A stretch of 17,599 bases of DNA from contig JAUNSE010000007.1 in assembly GCA_030539415.1 (NCBI GenBank), positions 1 to 17,599 of the forward strand, read 5' to 3'. Of this stretch, positions 1 to 9,070 are shown one piece after another; positions within the stretch are counted from its first letter, which is position 1; every line of letters starts with the position of its first letter. The translations under genes and the position numbers were made by a program. Source of the stretch: Desulfovibrionaceae bacterium (GTDB taxonomy: Bacteria; Desulfobacterota; Desulfovibrionia; Desulfovibrionales; Desulfovibrionaceae). Under the pieces are notes generated by a model. The model was given only the letters and a program-made list of their open reading frames with translations. It did not search any database and was not told where the DNA came from.

Positions 1-1295
1 AGCTGTTCAAGCTGGAGCAGAACGGGACCACTGTCAGGACCGAACTTGTCGCCGGCGTGACCACCTTCATGGCCATGGCCTACATCATCTTTGTCAATCC
101 GAACATGCTGGCCGAGGCCGGCATGCCGCGCGACGCCGTTTTCGCGGCCACCATCTGGGCCGCCGCTCTGGCGACCATGCTGATGGGCTTCTGGGCGAAC
201 ATGCCCATAGCCCTCGCTCCGGGCATGGGCATCAACGCCTTCTTCGCCTACACGGTCATCCTGGGCATGGGCATGCCCTGGCAGACGGCCCTGGGCTGCG
301 TCTTCATCTCGGGCATGGTCTTCTTCATTCTGACCGTCACCCATCTGCGCGAGCTCATCATCAAATCGGTGCCCCTGAACATCAAGGTGTCCATCTCCGT
401 GGGCATAGGCATGTTCATCGCCTTCATCGGCTTCAAGAGCTCGGGCATCGTGGTCGACAATCCGGCCACTCTGGTGGCTCTGGGCGACATGTCCAACCCG
501 CAGACCCTGCTGGCCGTCTTCGGCCTCATCCTCATCGGCACCCTGATGGCCCTCAACGTGCGCGGCGCCATTCTCTTCGGCATTCTGGCCACCACCGTGC
601 TCGGCATGATCGTGGGCGAGGGCCCCGTGCCCCAGGGCGTGTCCGGCATCATGAGCCTCGACGTGCCGAGCTTCTGGCCAACCTTCATGGAGCTCGATGT
701 TGCCGCCGCTGTCGGCTACGGCCTGATTTCCGTGCTCTTCACCATGACCATGGTCGATCTCTTCGACTCCATGGGCACCATCATCGGCCTCTCCCGCAAG
801 GCCGGCTTCATGGACGAGTCCGGCCGGATTGACCGCCTCGACAAGGCACTGGTGGCTGACTCCTGCGGCACCACCATGTCCGGCATCATGGGCACGCCCG
901 CCGTCACCTGCTATGTGGAATCCGCTGCCGGCATCGCCACCGGCGGCCGCACGGGCCTCACTGCCGTCACCGTGGCCGCGCTCTTCCTGGTCAGCCTCAT
1001 CTTCGCTCCCCTGGTCGGCGTGATCCAGGGCTACGCCACCGCGCCGGCCCTCATTGTTGTGGGCGCCCTGATGATGCAGGACGTGCGGTCCATTGACTTC
1101 AGCAACATGTCCGACGGTCTGCCCGCCTTCCTGACCATCGTCACCATGCCGCTGACCTACAGCATCGCCACCGGTTTCGGCATGGGCTTCATCAGCTACA
1201 CCCTGCTCAAGACCCTGTCCGGCCGCGCCCGCGAGGTAAGCCCGGTCATGTGGGTCATCGCCGCCTGCTTCGCCGTGAACTTCATTCTCCGCTAG
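1..1295 (+). CDS. NCS2-family purine (adenine/guanine/hypoxanthine) permease, AzgA-like, 5' end outside the window
   Basis: An integral inner-membrane transporter that probably takes up purine bases with protons. The frame is open to the left edge, and the first visible codons read LFKLEQNGTTVRTELVAG, the usual N-terminal segment of AzgA-type permeases, so only a few residues are missing. The GTG at 57 is therefore an internal valine and not the start. About 430 residues are visible, close to the normal family length. Recognisable segments are TTFMAMAYIIFVNP, GMGINAFFAYTV, DLFDSMGTIIGL and the conserved block around GTPAVTCYVESAAGIATGG, followed by GRTGLTAVTVAALF. Hydrophobic stretches alternate along the whole protein, as expected for about 12 to 14 membrane segments. 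The stop TAG at 1293-1295 is followed by T6 and then three hairpins. The family call is firm; the exact substrate is inferred. Confidence 0.93.
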   Translation, partial: LFKLEQNGTTVRTELVAGVTTFMAMAYIIFVNPNMLAEAGMPRDAVFAATIWAAALATMLMGFWANMPIALAPGMGINAFFAYTVILGMGMPWQTALGCVFISGMVFFILTVTHLRELIIKSVPLNIKVSISVGIGMFIAFIGFKSSGIVVDNPATLVALGDMSNPQTLLAVFGLILIGTLMALNVRGAILFGILATTVLGMIVGEGPVPQGVSGIMSLDVPSFWPTFMELDVAAAVGYGLISVLFTMTMVDLFDSMGTIIGLSRKAGFMDESGRIDRLDKALVADSCGTTMSGIMGTPAVTCYVESAAGIATGGRTGLTAVTVAALFLVSLIFAPLVGVIQGYATAPALIVVGALMMQDVRSIDFSNMSDGLPAFLTIVTMPLTYSIATGFGMGFISYTLLKTLSGRAREVSPVMWVIAACFAVNFILR

Positions 1296-1310
1296 ACTTT
1301 TTTCGCACAG

Positions 1311-1401
1311 TCCCGGGACCGGTTCCCGGGACGCGCGCCCGATTCGGGCGCGGACAGAAGACCTCCCTTCGCAACAGACTGTTTCGAAGGGAGGTCTTCT
1401 G
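1311..1401. terminator. Three consecutive inverted repeats after the permease gene, probable two-way transcription stop
   Basis: Three hairpins lie end to end. The first is 1312-1330, CCCGGGACC against GGTTCCCGGG with one bulge. The second is 1334-1352, stem CGCGCCCG/CGGGCGCG with a 3-nt loop. The third is 1355-1401, a perfect 17-bp stem (arms 1355-1371 and 1385-1401) whose 13-nt loop can itself pair AACAG with CTGTT. A T6 run at 1298-1303 precedes them, but none is followed by a T-tract on either strand, so they are not textbook intrinsic terminators. Their place between the permease (plus) and the small minus-strand frame ending at 1443 fits a barrier between convergent genes or an mRNA 3'-end stabiliser. 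Confidence 0.55.
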
Positions 1402-1442
1402 CGTTCAGGAGAATGTCTCAGGCTGTGCGGCGGCGGGCCGCG

Positions 1443-1787
1443 TCAGTTCCGGGCAGTGGCCTGGCGGGACGCGGGAGGAAGGCCCGCGCCGGAGCGTGCG
1501 GCGGCGCGGCTGTCCCTGCAGACGGCAGCAGGCTTCGGAGCGGAAGCGCCGGCGCTCCGGGACGAGGTCCGAACGGCGGGGAGGATGACTCCCCGGCGGG
1601 CGGCCATGCTGCGGACGTGAGCCTCCGTGCCGGGCAGAATGCCGGGCATGCGCATGACGCCGTCGCGGATGCTGCGCAGGTTCCAGAAGCAGCCATCACG
1701 GCTCGTGCCGGCATGGGACTGTGCGGGGATGCTGTCGGAGACAGGGAGTGCGGAGCGGTTCGTGGTCTTGACGAAAGTATGCAGCAT
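1443..1787 (-). CDS. Hypothetical small basic protein (114 aa), family not recognised
   Basis: I do not recognise this protein. The reasons to think it is real are as follows. The ATG at 1787 has an AGGA at 1799-1796, 8 nt upstream. The first 75 or so codons strongly prefer G or C in the third position (CTG, TTC, GTC, AAC, CGC, ATC, GGC), like the housekeeping genes here. The stop lies just before the large hairpin at 1401-1355, giving a convergent layout with the permease. It begins MLHTFVKTTNRSALPVSD and has a more ordinary middle (CFWNLRSIRDGVMRMPGI). The last third is rich in Ala, Arg, Ser and Pro and looks less constrained, so the true protein may be shorter or the tail disordered. No signal peptide, membrane segment or known motif is visible. 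The alternative is chance open frame in GC-rich DNA; overlapping frames exist on both strands. Confidence 0.4.
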   Translation of the reverse strand: MLHTFVKTTNRSALPVSDSIPAQSHAGTSRDGCFWNLRSIRDGVMRMPGILPGTEAHVRSMAARRGVILPAVRTSSRSAGASAPKPAAVCRDSRAAARSGAGLPPASRQATARN

Positions 1788-1790
1788 TTT

Positions 1791-1862
1791 ATTATTCCTG
1801 TACTATTGTCCGCTGGTTTGCCCTGCGGACAGAGGTTATTCTTCCGCCTTTCTGCGGAAGAA
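1791..1862 (-). promoter_or_regulatory. Two-hairpin leader just upstream of the small minus-strand frame
   Basis: Reading leftward, a 9-bp stem (arms 1862-1854 and 1847-1839, loop AGAAAG) is followed by a second stem of 7 bp (arms 1831-1825 and 1813-1807). The RBS AGGA of the frame starting at 1787 comes next. Each hairpin and the RBS are followed by the same short AATA. This is the shape of a structured 5' leader, but I cannot match it to a known riboswitch or protein-binding element. Confidence 0.35.
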
Positions 1863-2190
1863 AAACTGTGTTGCCGGTTCAGTATTCGAGAATGTTTTTT
1901 GCAGTTCGCGCCTTTCTGCTGTCCCGGGGGCGGCAGGAATCGCTGATGAGGAAGCCGCGCTGCAGCGCAAACGCGCTGGACGGCATGCGCAGTGTTCGGC
2001 CTGGGCTGCGCGCGGGTATGTATGGGTTTTTCTCTTCAGGAGAGCGGGGGATATTCGGAGCCCCCGGCACTGTCATGACGGAACTGACCGTCCCGCCCGG
2101 CCGGAGTTCAGCCGCGGTCCCTGTCCGCACCGCTTGTGGCACTGGGGACGGAGCGCTGCCGCCGAGTGCCGGCCGATCTGTCCGGTTCTG

Positions 2191-2395
2191 CAGATATGAT
2201 TTAAGATGTGTTTTGAAATTGTCTACACCAAAGCAAGAAAATTTTTGAGAAAGATGTATTGCAAAAAATGCTTCAGGTTGTCCATCATTGTTTGACGTGT
2301 CTATATTGTTTAAAAAATGTCTGAATTTTAATAACTGTTTGGTAATTTTACTAATTTAATCTATTCTTGAAAAGACGGATTTTCGGTATGGCTCA
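2191..2395. other. AT-rich intergenic block of about 200 bp
   Basis: This block is roughly one-third G+C by eye, while the coding DNA on both sides is above 60 percent. It contains runs such as TTTAAAAAATG and AATTTTACTAATTTAAT, with stop codons in all frames. It carries no recognisable gene, tRNA or repeat family. Such blocks act as promoters or nucleoid-protein (H-NS/HU-like) binding regions, or are remnants of acquired DNA. The rest of 1402-2190 outside the small frame at 1443-1787 shows no convincing coding signal. Confidence 0.6.
2345..2373 (-). promoter_or_regulatory. Candidate sigma-70 promoter reading leftward out of the AT-rich block
   Basis: On the minus strand, TTTTCA (2373-2368, 4/6 to TTGACA) and TAAAAT (2350-2345, 5/6 to TATAAT) are 17 nt apart. 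It could drive a transcript toward the small frame at 1787, with a leader of about 550 nt. A comparable plus-strand pair (TTGTCC at 2278-2283, TATATT at 2302-2307, 18 nt apart) also exists. AT-rich DNA gives such matches easily, so the direction is undecided. Confidence 0.25.
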
Positions 2396-2426
2396 TTCCG
2401 GCCTTTGCTGCAGAAAGACGGAAAGG

Positions 2427-2462
2427 AAAAGCCCCCCGCGGCGAAGGGGCCGTGAGGGGCTT
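2427..2462 (-). terminator. Intrinsic terminator after holA
   Basis: Reading leftward, the arms AAGCCCC (2462-2456) and GGGGCTT (2435-2429) enclose an inner CGGC/GCCG stem. They are followed by a short T run (TTTTCC, from 2430 down). It begins about 28 bp after the holA stop and precedes the large non-coding gap, so it plausibly ends the deaminase-to-holA transcript. Confidence 0.7.
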
Positions 2463-2489
2463 GAAGGCATTGTGTGATGGTGTCTTCGG

Positions 2490-3473
2490 TCAGCGGGCGC
2501 CGAAGAGACGCAGCAGGCGCGAGCAGAGAAGCTCCATGATCTGGCGTCCAGAGCCGCCCGTCTTGATGGCCGCATCGGCCTCCATGACAAGGTCCATGGC
2601 CGAGGACAGTCTGGCGGCGCCTATCTGCTGCGCCATGGCCGGCTTGAGGGAGCCCGCCTTGGGCACGCTGTCACCGGCGAGCAGCTGCCACAGCGTGCGC
2701 AGGTGCCAGGTCATGACGCCGAGCATGGGCAGCGCCGCGGCCTCCATGTCGGTGGTGCGGCCTATTTCGCGCCAGGCGCCGGCGGCATCGCCCTTGAAGA
2801 TGCAGGACACGCAGGTGAAGACCTGCGCTTCGGCAGACCATTCGGCGGTGCCCAGCATGTCCGGCTGCACCGGGCTTCCGTCCGACAGCAGGGACAGCTT
2901 GTCCAGCTCCGCGCTCAGCACGCCGGCCTGCCGCGGCGTGTCCTCGCACAGCCGCTCGATGGTGGCCGGGGCCAGCTTCAGGCCTCTGGCTCCGGCCTGG
3001 CTGCGCACATAGTCGCGCACCGTGTAGTCCGTGATGCCGGGATTGCTCCACATCCAGCCCTGCTTGCCGGCAAAGGCGAGGCAGCGCGTCTTGGTGATGG
3101 CGGCCGGTATCTTGGCCTTGCCCCTGTCCCAGTCGTTCTCAATGCAGAAGACCGGCCAGGAGCCGCCCAGCGGTCTGGCCAGCATCTTGTCCAGCGTCTT
3201 CCAGACGGCCGTGGGCCAGAGGTTGGCCTGGCGCACCAGGACCATGCGCATGGAGCCGAAGAGGTCGCGCACGGACAGGGCCTCCCAGAAGGCGCTGCCC
3301 GGCAGCTCGTCCCCCCAGAAGCAGACGCGCTTGAAGGGGCCTTCGGCAGGCTGGTACTGCCGCGCCTTCGCCTCGACGGTTTCCAGCAGAAGCTGGACGT
3401 CCGGGCAGACCAGAAAGAGGAAGCCCGGACGTTCGGAATCCGCCGGTGACCCGATGAGAGATCCGGCAGGCAT
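2490..3473 (-). CDS. holA: DNA polymerase III delta subunit (clamp-loader subunit HolA)
   Basis: The delta subunit opens the beta sliding clamp within the clamp loader of the replicative polymerase, in the cytoplasm. The 327-residue length is normal for the family. The sequence is divergent, as usual for this subunit. Recognisable parts are the N-terminal segment PGFLFLVCPDVQ, the SMRMVLVRQANLW strand region, the middle helical module with DYTVRDYVRSQAGARGLKL and AGVLSAELDKLSLL, and a C-terminal all-helical collar domain with PMLGVMTWHLRTLWQLL. It lacks a Walker A motif, as expected for delta, which does not bind ATP. The ATG at 3473 lies 3 nt after the leuS stop with only a weak Shine-Dalgarno, which suggests translation coupled to leuS. 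The family call rests on these patterns and on the leuS-holA order, and is less certain than its neighbours. Confidence 0.82.
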   Translation of the reverse strand: MPAGSLIGSPADSERPGFLFLVCPDVQLLLETVEAKARQYQPAEGPFKRVCFWGDELPGSAFWEALSVRDLFGSMRMVLVRQANLWPTAVWKTLDKMLARPLGGSWPVFCIENDWDRGKAKIPAAITKTRCLAFAGKQGWMWSNPGITDYTVRDYVRSQAGARGLKLAPATIERLCEDTPRQAGVLSAELDKLSLLSDGSPVQPDMLGTAEWSAEAQVFTCVSCIFKGDAAGAWREIGRTTDMEAAALPMLGVMTWHLRTLWQLLAGDSVPKAGSLKPAMAQQIGAARLSSAMDLVMEADAAIKTGGSGRQIMELLCSRLLRLFGAR

Positions 3474-3476
3474 GCG

Positions 3477-5984
<2,508 letters not shown>

Positions 5985-6021
5985 TCATCGGCTCCGTAAT
6001 CATGTTCCGCATCAGGGCCAA

Positions 6022-6080
6022 AGGGCCGCCGGCCCTGGCGTCCGGGATTTGGGCAAGCTGAAGGCGCCCCGAGGGGCGCC
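6022..6080 (-). terminator. Two hairpins between nusB and leuS, possible attenuator
   Basis: In the 109-bp nusB-leuS spacer, a perfect 8-bp stem GGCGCCCC/GGGGCGCC (6063-6070 and 6073-6080, 2-nt loop) lies 14 bp after the nusB stop. A second stem AGGGCC/GGCCCT follows at 6036-6022. The first is followed on the minus strand only by TTCAGCTT, so it is a weak terminator at best. It may partly stop transcription or protect an mRNA end between nusB and leuS. Confidence 0.45.
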
Positions 6081-6093
6081 GGTGAAGTCGTGA

Positions 6094-6573
6094 TCAGCGT
6101 TTCAGCGCGTCAAGGGTCAGGTTGTCCTGCTGCACCTTGCGGGAAATGCCGTTCAGTATGCCGTTGATAAACTGCCTGGAGCGCGTGTCGCCAAATTCGT
6201 TGGCCAGGATGACGGCTTCGGACAGGGTGATTTTGAGCTCGGCCCTGGAGGTCAGCATCTCGTAGCTGGCCAGGCGCAGGACAACCTGCTCGATGCGGCC
6301 GATGCGCTCCATGCCGCGGTTGGCCACATCCATGATCAGGGCGTCAAGCCGGGCGCTGTTTTCCCACACGCCGCGCACAAGGTCCCAGGCGAAGCCGGAA
6401 GGCATGCGCTGCCCCTCTTCCTGCCCGTCCCCGGCGGGCTGGGCGGGCGCCTTTTCGCTCGGCTGGGACAGGAAGCGGTCCTGCAGCTCGGCCAGCGTGT
6501 AGGCCGGCGAGAAGTACAGGCTGTACAGGGTCTGGAAGGCGGTCTGCCGCTGGGAATGTCTGGACTGGGCCAT
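6094..6573 (-). CDS. nusB: Transcription antitermination factor NusB
   Basis: NusB binds boxA RNA with NusE (S10) and supports antitermination in rRNA operons. The 159-residue protein is in the usual size range and all helical in character. It begins RHSQRQTAFQTLYSLYF, has a low-complexity insert (about residues 36-57, rich in Pro, Gln, Gly and Glu) and then the conserved half, with IGRIEQVVLRLASYEML, LSEAVILANEFGDTRSRQF and INGILNGI. Its ATG (6573-6571) directly abuts the ribH stop (TAG then ATG), so the two are almost certainly translationally coupled. The ribH-nusB pairing is very common in bacteria. Confidence 0.95.
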   Translation of the reverse strand: MAQSRHSQRQTAFQTLYSLYFSPAYTLAELQDRFLSQPSEKAPAQPAGDGQEEGQRMPSGFAWDLVRGVWENSARLDALIMDVANRGMERIGRIEQVVLRLASYEMLTSRAELKITLSEAVILANEFGDTRSRQFINGILNGISRKVQQDNLTLDALKR

Positions 6574-7038
6574 CTAGATCTGCTCCAGCACGCGCACGGT
6601 CTCGAGCATGGCGGAAGCGGCCTCCACGCCCTTGTTGCCGCCCTTGGCGCCGGCCCTGTCGATGGCCTGCTCCAGGGTGTCGCAGGTCAGCAGGCCGAAG
6701 CCCAGGGGCAGGCCGCTGTCGAGGCTGACCATGGCCAGGCCCTTGGCGGCCTCGCTGCAGACGTAGTCGAAGTGCGGCGTGCCGCCGCGGATGACGGCGC
6801 CCACGGCCACAATGCCGTCATATTTGCCGGAAGCGGCGACCTTCTTGCAGGCCAGGGGCAGTTCGAAGGCGCCGGGGATGCGGATGATGGTCGCGTCCTC
6901 GCGGTTCATGCCATGGCGGGTCAGGAAATCCATGGCCCCACCCACGAGGCGGTCAACGATGAAGTCGTTGAAGCGGGTGGCGACAATGGCAATTTTGAGT
7001 CCGGAGGCATTCATCTGCCCTTCAATGATGTGCGGCAT
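6574..7038 (-). CDS. ribH: 6,7-dimethyl-8-ribityllumazine synthase (riboflavin synthase beta chain)
   Basis: Joins 5-amino-6-ribitylaminouracil and 3,4-dihydroxy-2-butanone 4-phosphate to form lumazine, the penultimate step to riboflavin. The 154-residue length is typical. Conserved segments are ATRFNDFIVDRL (20-31), IRIPGAFELPLA (52-63), AVIRGGTPHFDYV (81-93) with the catalytic-type His89, the phosphate-binding region FGLLTCDT (114-121), and AGAKGGNKGVEAA (129-141). The ATG at 7038 follows AGGAG at a spacing of about 9 nt. The gene starts 12 bp after the ribE stop and its own stop abuts nusB. Confidence 0.97.
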   Translation of the reverse strand: MPHIIEGQMNASGLKIAIVATRFNDFIVDRLVGGAMDFLTRHGMNREDATIIRIPGAFELPLACKKVAASGKYDGIVAVGAVIRGGTPHFDYVCSEAAKGLAMVSLDSGLPLGFGLLTCDTLEQAIDRAGAKGGNKGVEAASAMLETVRVLEQI

Positions 7039-7050
7039 GGGGTGAAACTC

Positions 7051-7761
7051 CTATAGGAATCCCTTTTCCAGGAGAAATTCCCTGGTGATGGATGAGGTGT
7101 GTTCGTTTGTGGATGAGGCGGGGGCCGGCCCGCCGGCCTCTCCGGGCAGCATGGCCGCCAGGATGTTCTGCGGGTCATGGGCCAGGCAGCGGCGCACGTA
7201 CTTGCCGAGCACGTCGGTTTCCATGTTGACGCTGTGCCCGGGCCGCCAGTAGCGCATGCTCGTGCGCGTCTGCGTGTCCGGAATGATGTTGACCGTGAAC
7301 CACGTGTCCGCGCACTCGTTGACCGTCAGGCTGATGCCGTCCAGGGCGACCGACCCCTTGGGAATGACCTCGGAGGCGTACTCCCTGGGATAGGAGAAGC
7401 GGCACACGACGGACTGGCCGGCCGGGCTCAGGCTCTCCACAGTGGCGAGGCAGTCCACATGGCCGGCCACGATGTGGCCGCCGAGCCTGTCGCCGAGACG
7501 CAGGGCGCGCTCGAGATTGACGACGGTGCCCACGGTCAGTGAGCCCAGCGTGGTGCGGCTCAGGGTCTCGCCCGAGGCATAGGCGCTGAAGAAGGCGTCC
7601 GAGTGCCGCTCCACGGAAAGGCAGGTGCCGTTGACGGCGATGGACTCGCCGTCGACGCAGTCCGCAAGGGAGAACTCCGGGGCGATGGTGAAGCGGCACT
7701 CGCCGCCGCGGTCCTCCTTGCGGGTGATGCGGCCGGTCGCCTGAATGAGGCCGGTGAACAT
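7051..7761 (-). CDS. ribE: Riboflavin synthase alpha chain
   Basis: Dismutates two 6,7-dimethyl-8-ribityllumazine molecules into riboflavin and 5-amino-6-ribitylaminouracil. I place the start at the ATG at 7761, because the protein then begins MFTGLIQATG, the nearly invariant N-terminus of this family. The open frame runs 32 codons further upstream, but that part overlaps ribD. The two duplicated barrel domains are visible: residues 1-97 with SIAVNGTCLSV (40-50) and ETLSRTTLG, and residues 98-195 with GHIVAGHVD (95-103), SVALDGISLTVNE and VLGKYVRR. At 236 residues it has a C-terminal tail longer than many homologues (after about 195, rich in Ala, Pro and Ser). It lies 4 bp after ribD; a GA-rich GAGAGAG stands about 11 nt upstream of the ATG. 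Confidence 0.96.
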   Translation of the reverse strand: MFTGLIQATGRITRKEDRGGECRFTIAPEFSLADCVDGESIAVNGTCLSVERHSDAFFSAYASGETLSRTTLGSLTVGTVVNLERALRLGDRLGGHIVAGHVDCLATVESLSPAGQSVVCRFSYPREYASEVIPKGSVALDGISLTVNECADTWFTVNIIPDTQTRTSMRYWRPGHSVNMETDVLGKYVRRCLAHDPQNILAAMLPGEAGGPAPASSTNEHTSSITREFLLEKGFL

Positions 7762-7765
7762 GCGG

Positions 7766-8989
7766 CTAGTCTCTCTCTTCTTCTTCGTCGACGGACCACA
7801 GGGTGGACTCGCCGTTGAAGGTCGAAAGCGTGCCGACCTGCGGGGCGTACCAGGCATTGCCGGGAAGGTAGGCCATGGCCAGGTCCTCGCCGTAGTGGCG
7901 GCTGCCGACGTGCCTCAGGCGGAGGAGGCTGTCGAGGTTTTCGGGGCTGCGGCCGTCGAAGAGGGGCCGGGCCTGATTGTCGCCGAAAATTCTGGTCGAC
8001 ATGTGATGGTAGAAAAGGTCGCACAGGCCGGCCTCGAGCAGCATGAGGCCCAGGCGTCCGCCGCCCTCGCAGAGAATGTAGGGCACCTTCTCGGGATTGA
8101 GCTGGGAGAACAGGGACTGCAGATGCTCGGCCGGAGCGGCCTCGGGGTCGCACGTGCTGGTCATGATGGTCACGCCCCTGTCGCGCAGGATCTTCGCCTT
8201 CTCGCTGGCGGCCTCCTCCTGGGGCACCATGAAGGTGGTGTCCTCGGGGCGCTCCATGAGCAGGTGGTAGGGGGCGCCGGGCTCGGGCAGATGGCCCGCG
8301 AAGACGAAGGCCCTGGGCTGGCGTCCGCCGGCGAAGGGGCCTCTGGCGGTGAGCTCGGGATTGTCGCGGCGGAAGGTCTTGCCGCCCACGAGCAGGGCGC
8401 CGCCGGCGCGGCCGATGCCGCTTCTCAGGCGGTGCACGTCGCGGCGGATCTCCTCGCCGGTGATCCAGCGGGACTGGCCGGTGCGGGTGGCGATGCGGCC
8501 GTCCAGGGTGGAGGCGAGCTTCAGCATCACGAAGGGGCGCTTCTGGGCGAGCCAGGTGAGGTAGTCGGCCACGAGCATGCGGCATTCGGGTTCGAGCACG
8601 CCCTCGATGACATCCACGCCGGCCTCGCGCAGGCGGGCGGCGCCGCCCGCGGCCTGGGGATTGGGCTCGCTCGCGCCGATGACGACCCTGGAGATGCCGG
8701 CGCGGATCAGGGCCTCGCTGCAGGGGCCGGTGCGGCCGGTGTGGTTGCAGGGCTCGAGGGTCACCACCATGGTCATGCCCCTGGTGGGCACGCATTTCCT
8801 TCTGGCATCCTCAAGGCAGGCGATTTCGGCATGGGGGCCGCCGGCTCTGCTGTGATGGCCCATGGCGACAACGCGTCCGTCGTGCAGAAGCACGGCGCCG
8901 ACGGTCGGATTGGGCGTGGTGTTGAAGCGTCCCTTTCTGGCTTCGAGAATGGCTGCGCGCATGGGAACATCAAAGCGGGTGGTGCTCAT
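7766..8989 (-). CDS. ribD: Bifunctional RibD: pyrimidine deaminase and reductase of riboflavin synthesis
   Basis: Performs deamination of 2,5-diamino-6-ribosylamino-4(3H)-pyrimidinone 5'-phosphate, followed by NADPH-dependent side-chain reduction. The deaminase domain (about 1-150) shows TTPNPTVGAVL (24-34), the zinc and catalytic HAE at 53-55 in GGPHAEIACL, and the second zinc motif PCNHTGRTGPC (80-90). The reductase domain (about 155-370) begins PFVMLKLASTLDGRIATRTG and includes the SRWITG and LLVGGKTFRRDNP segments. The 407 residues are somewhat longer than the usual 360-380; the extra lies mostly in the C-terminal part, ending in an acidic EEEERD. The ATG at 8989 has AGAGG 6 nt upstream. 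It is followed within 4 bp by ribE. Confidence 0.96.
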   Translation of the reverse strand: MSTTRFDVPMRAAILEARKGRFNTTPNPTVGAVLLHDGRVVAMGHHSRAGGPHAEIACLEDARRKCVPTRGMTMVVTLEPCNHTGRTGPCSEALIRAGISRVVIGASEPNPQAAGGAARLREAGVDVIEGVLEPECRMLVADYLTWLAQKRPFVMLKLASTLDGRIATRTGQSRWITGEEIRRDVHRLRSGIGRAGGALLVGGKTFRRDNPELTARGPFAGGRQPRAFVFAGHLPEPGAPYHLLMERPEDTTFMVPQEEAASEKAKILRDRGVTIMTSTCDPEAAPAEHLQSLFSQLNPEKVPYILCEGGGRLGLMLLEAGLCDLFYHHMSTRIFGDNQARPLFDGRSPENLDSLLRLRHVGSRHYGEDLAMAYLPGNAWYAPQVGTLSTFNGESTLWSVDEEEERD

Positions 8990-9070
8990 CGGAACCTCTG
9001 AAATTACTCGGCTGACGGGGGAGAGGGAAAAGGGGAGTCGAAGAAGCAGCGGAGGCGCCGCCGCCTGCCG

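Noticed and set aside
57..59. GTG as start of the permease
   Set aside because: The upstream codons encode the conserved N-terminal segment of the family, so the gene starts outside the window.
1413..1946. Plus-strand frame of 177 codons with a nearby AGGAG
   Set aside because: The AGGAG is too close to the ATG, the product is Gly/Ala/Arg-rich without motifs, and it runs through the leader hairpins of the opposite strand.
1879..2142. Minus-strand GTG frame of 87 codons between the AT-rich block and the small frame
   Set aside because: No Shine-Dalgarno, mixed codon use and no recognisable features; too weak to call, though it could belong to the same leftward unit.
2136..2160. Sigma-54-like TGGCAC in the non-coding gap
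   Set aside because: The matching TTGC element at the right spacing is absent.
1868..2248. Plus-strand frame of 126 codons running into the AT-rich block
   Set aside because: Starts at TTG without an RBS, and codon use changes abruptly when it enters the AT-rich DNA.
7560..8795. A 411-codon second minus-strand frame overlapping ribD
   Set aside because: Out-of-frame Arg/Pro/Ala-rich translation, inconsistent with the conserved RibD frame.
7745..9001. A 418-codon plus-strand frame over ribD
   Set aside because: Antisense shadow of an intact ribD with Ala/Gly-rich, featureless translation.
8990..9070. FMN riboswitch ahead of ribD
   Set aside because: The 81-bp gap is C/T-rich on the coding strand, too short, and lacks the conserved FMN element sequences.
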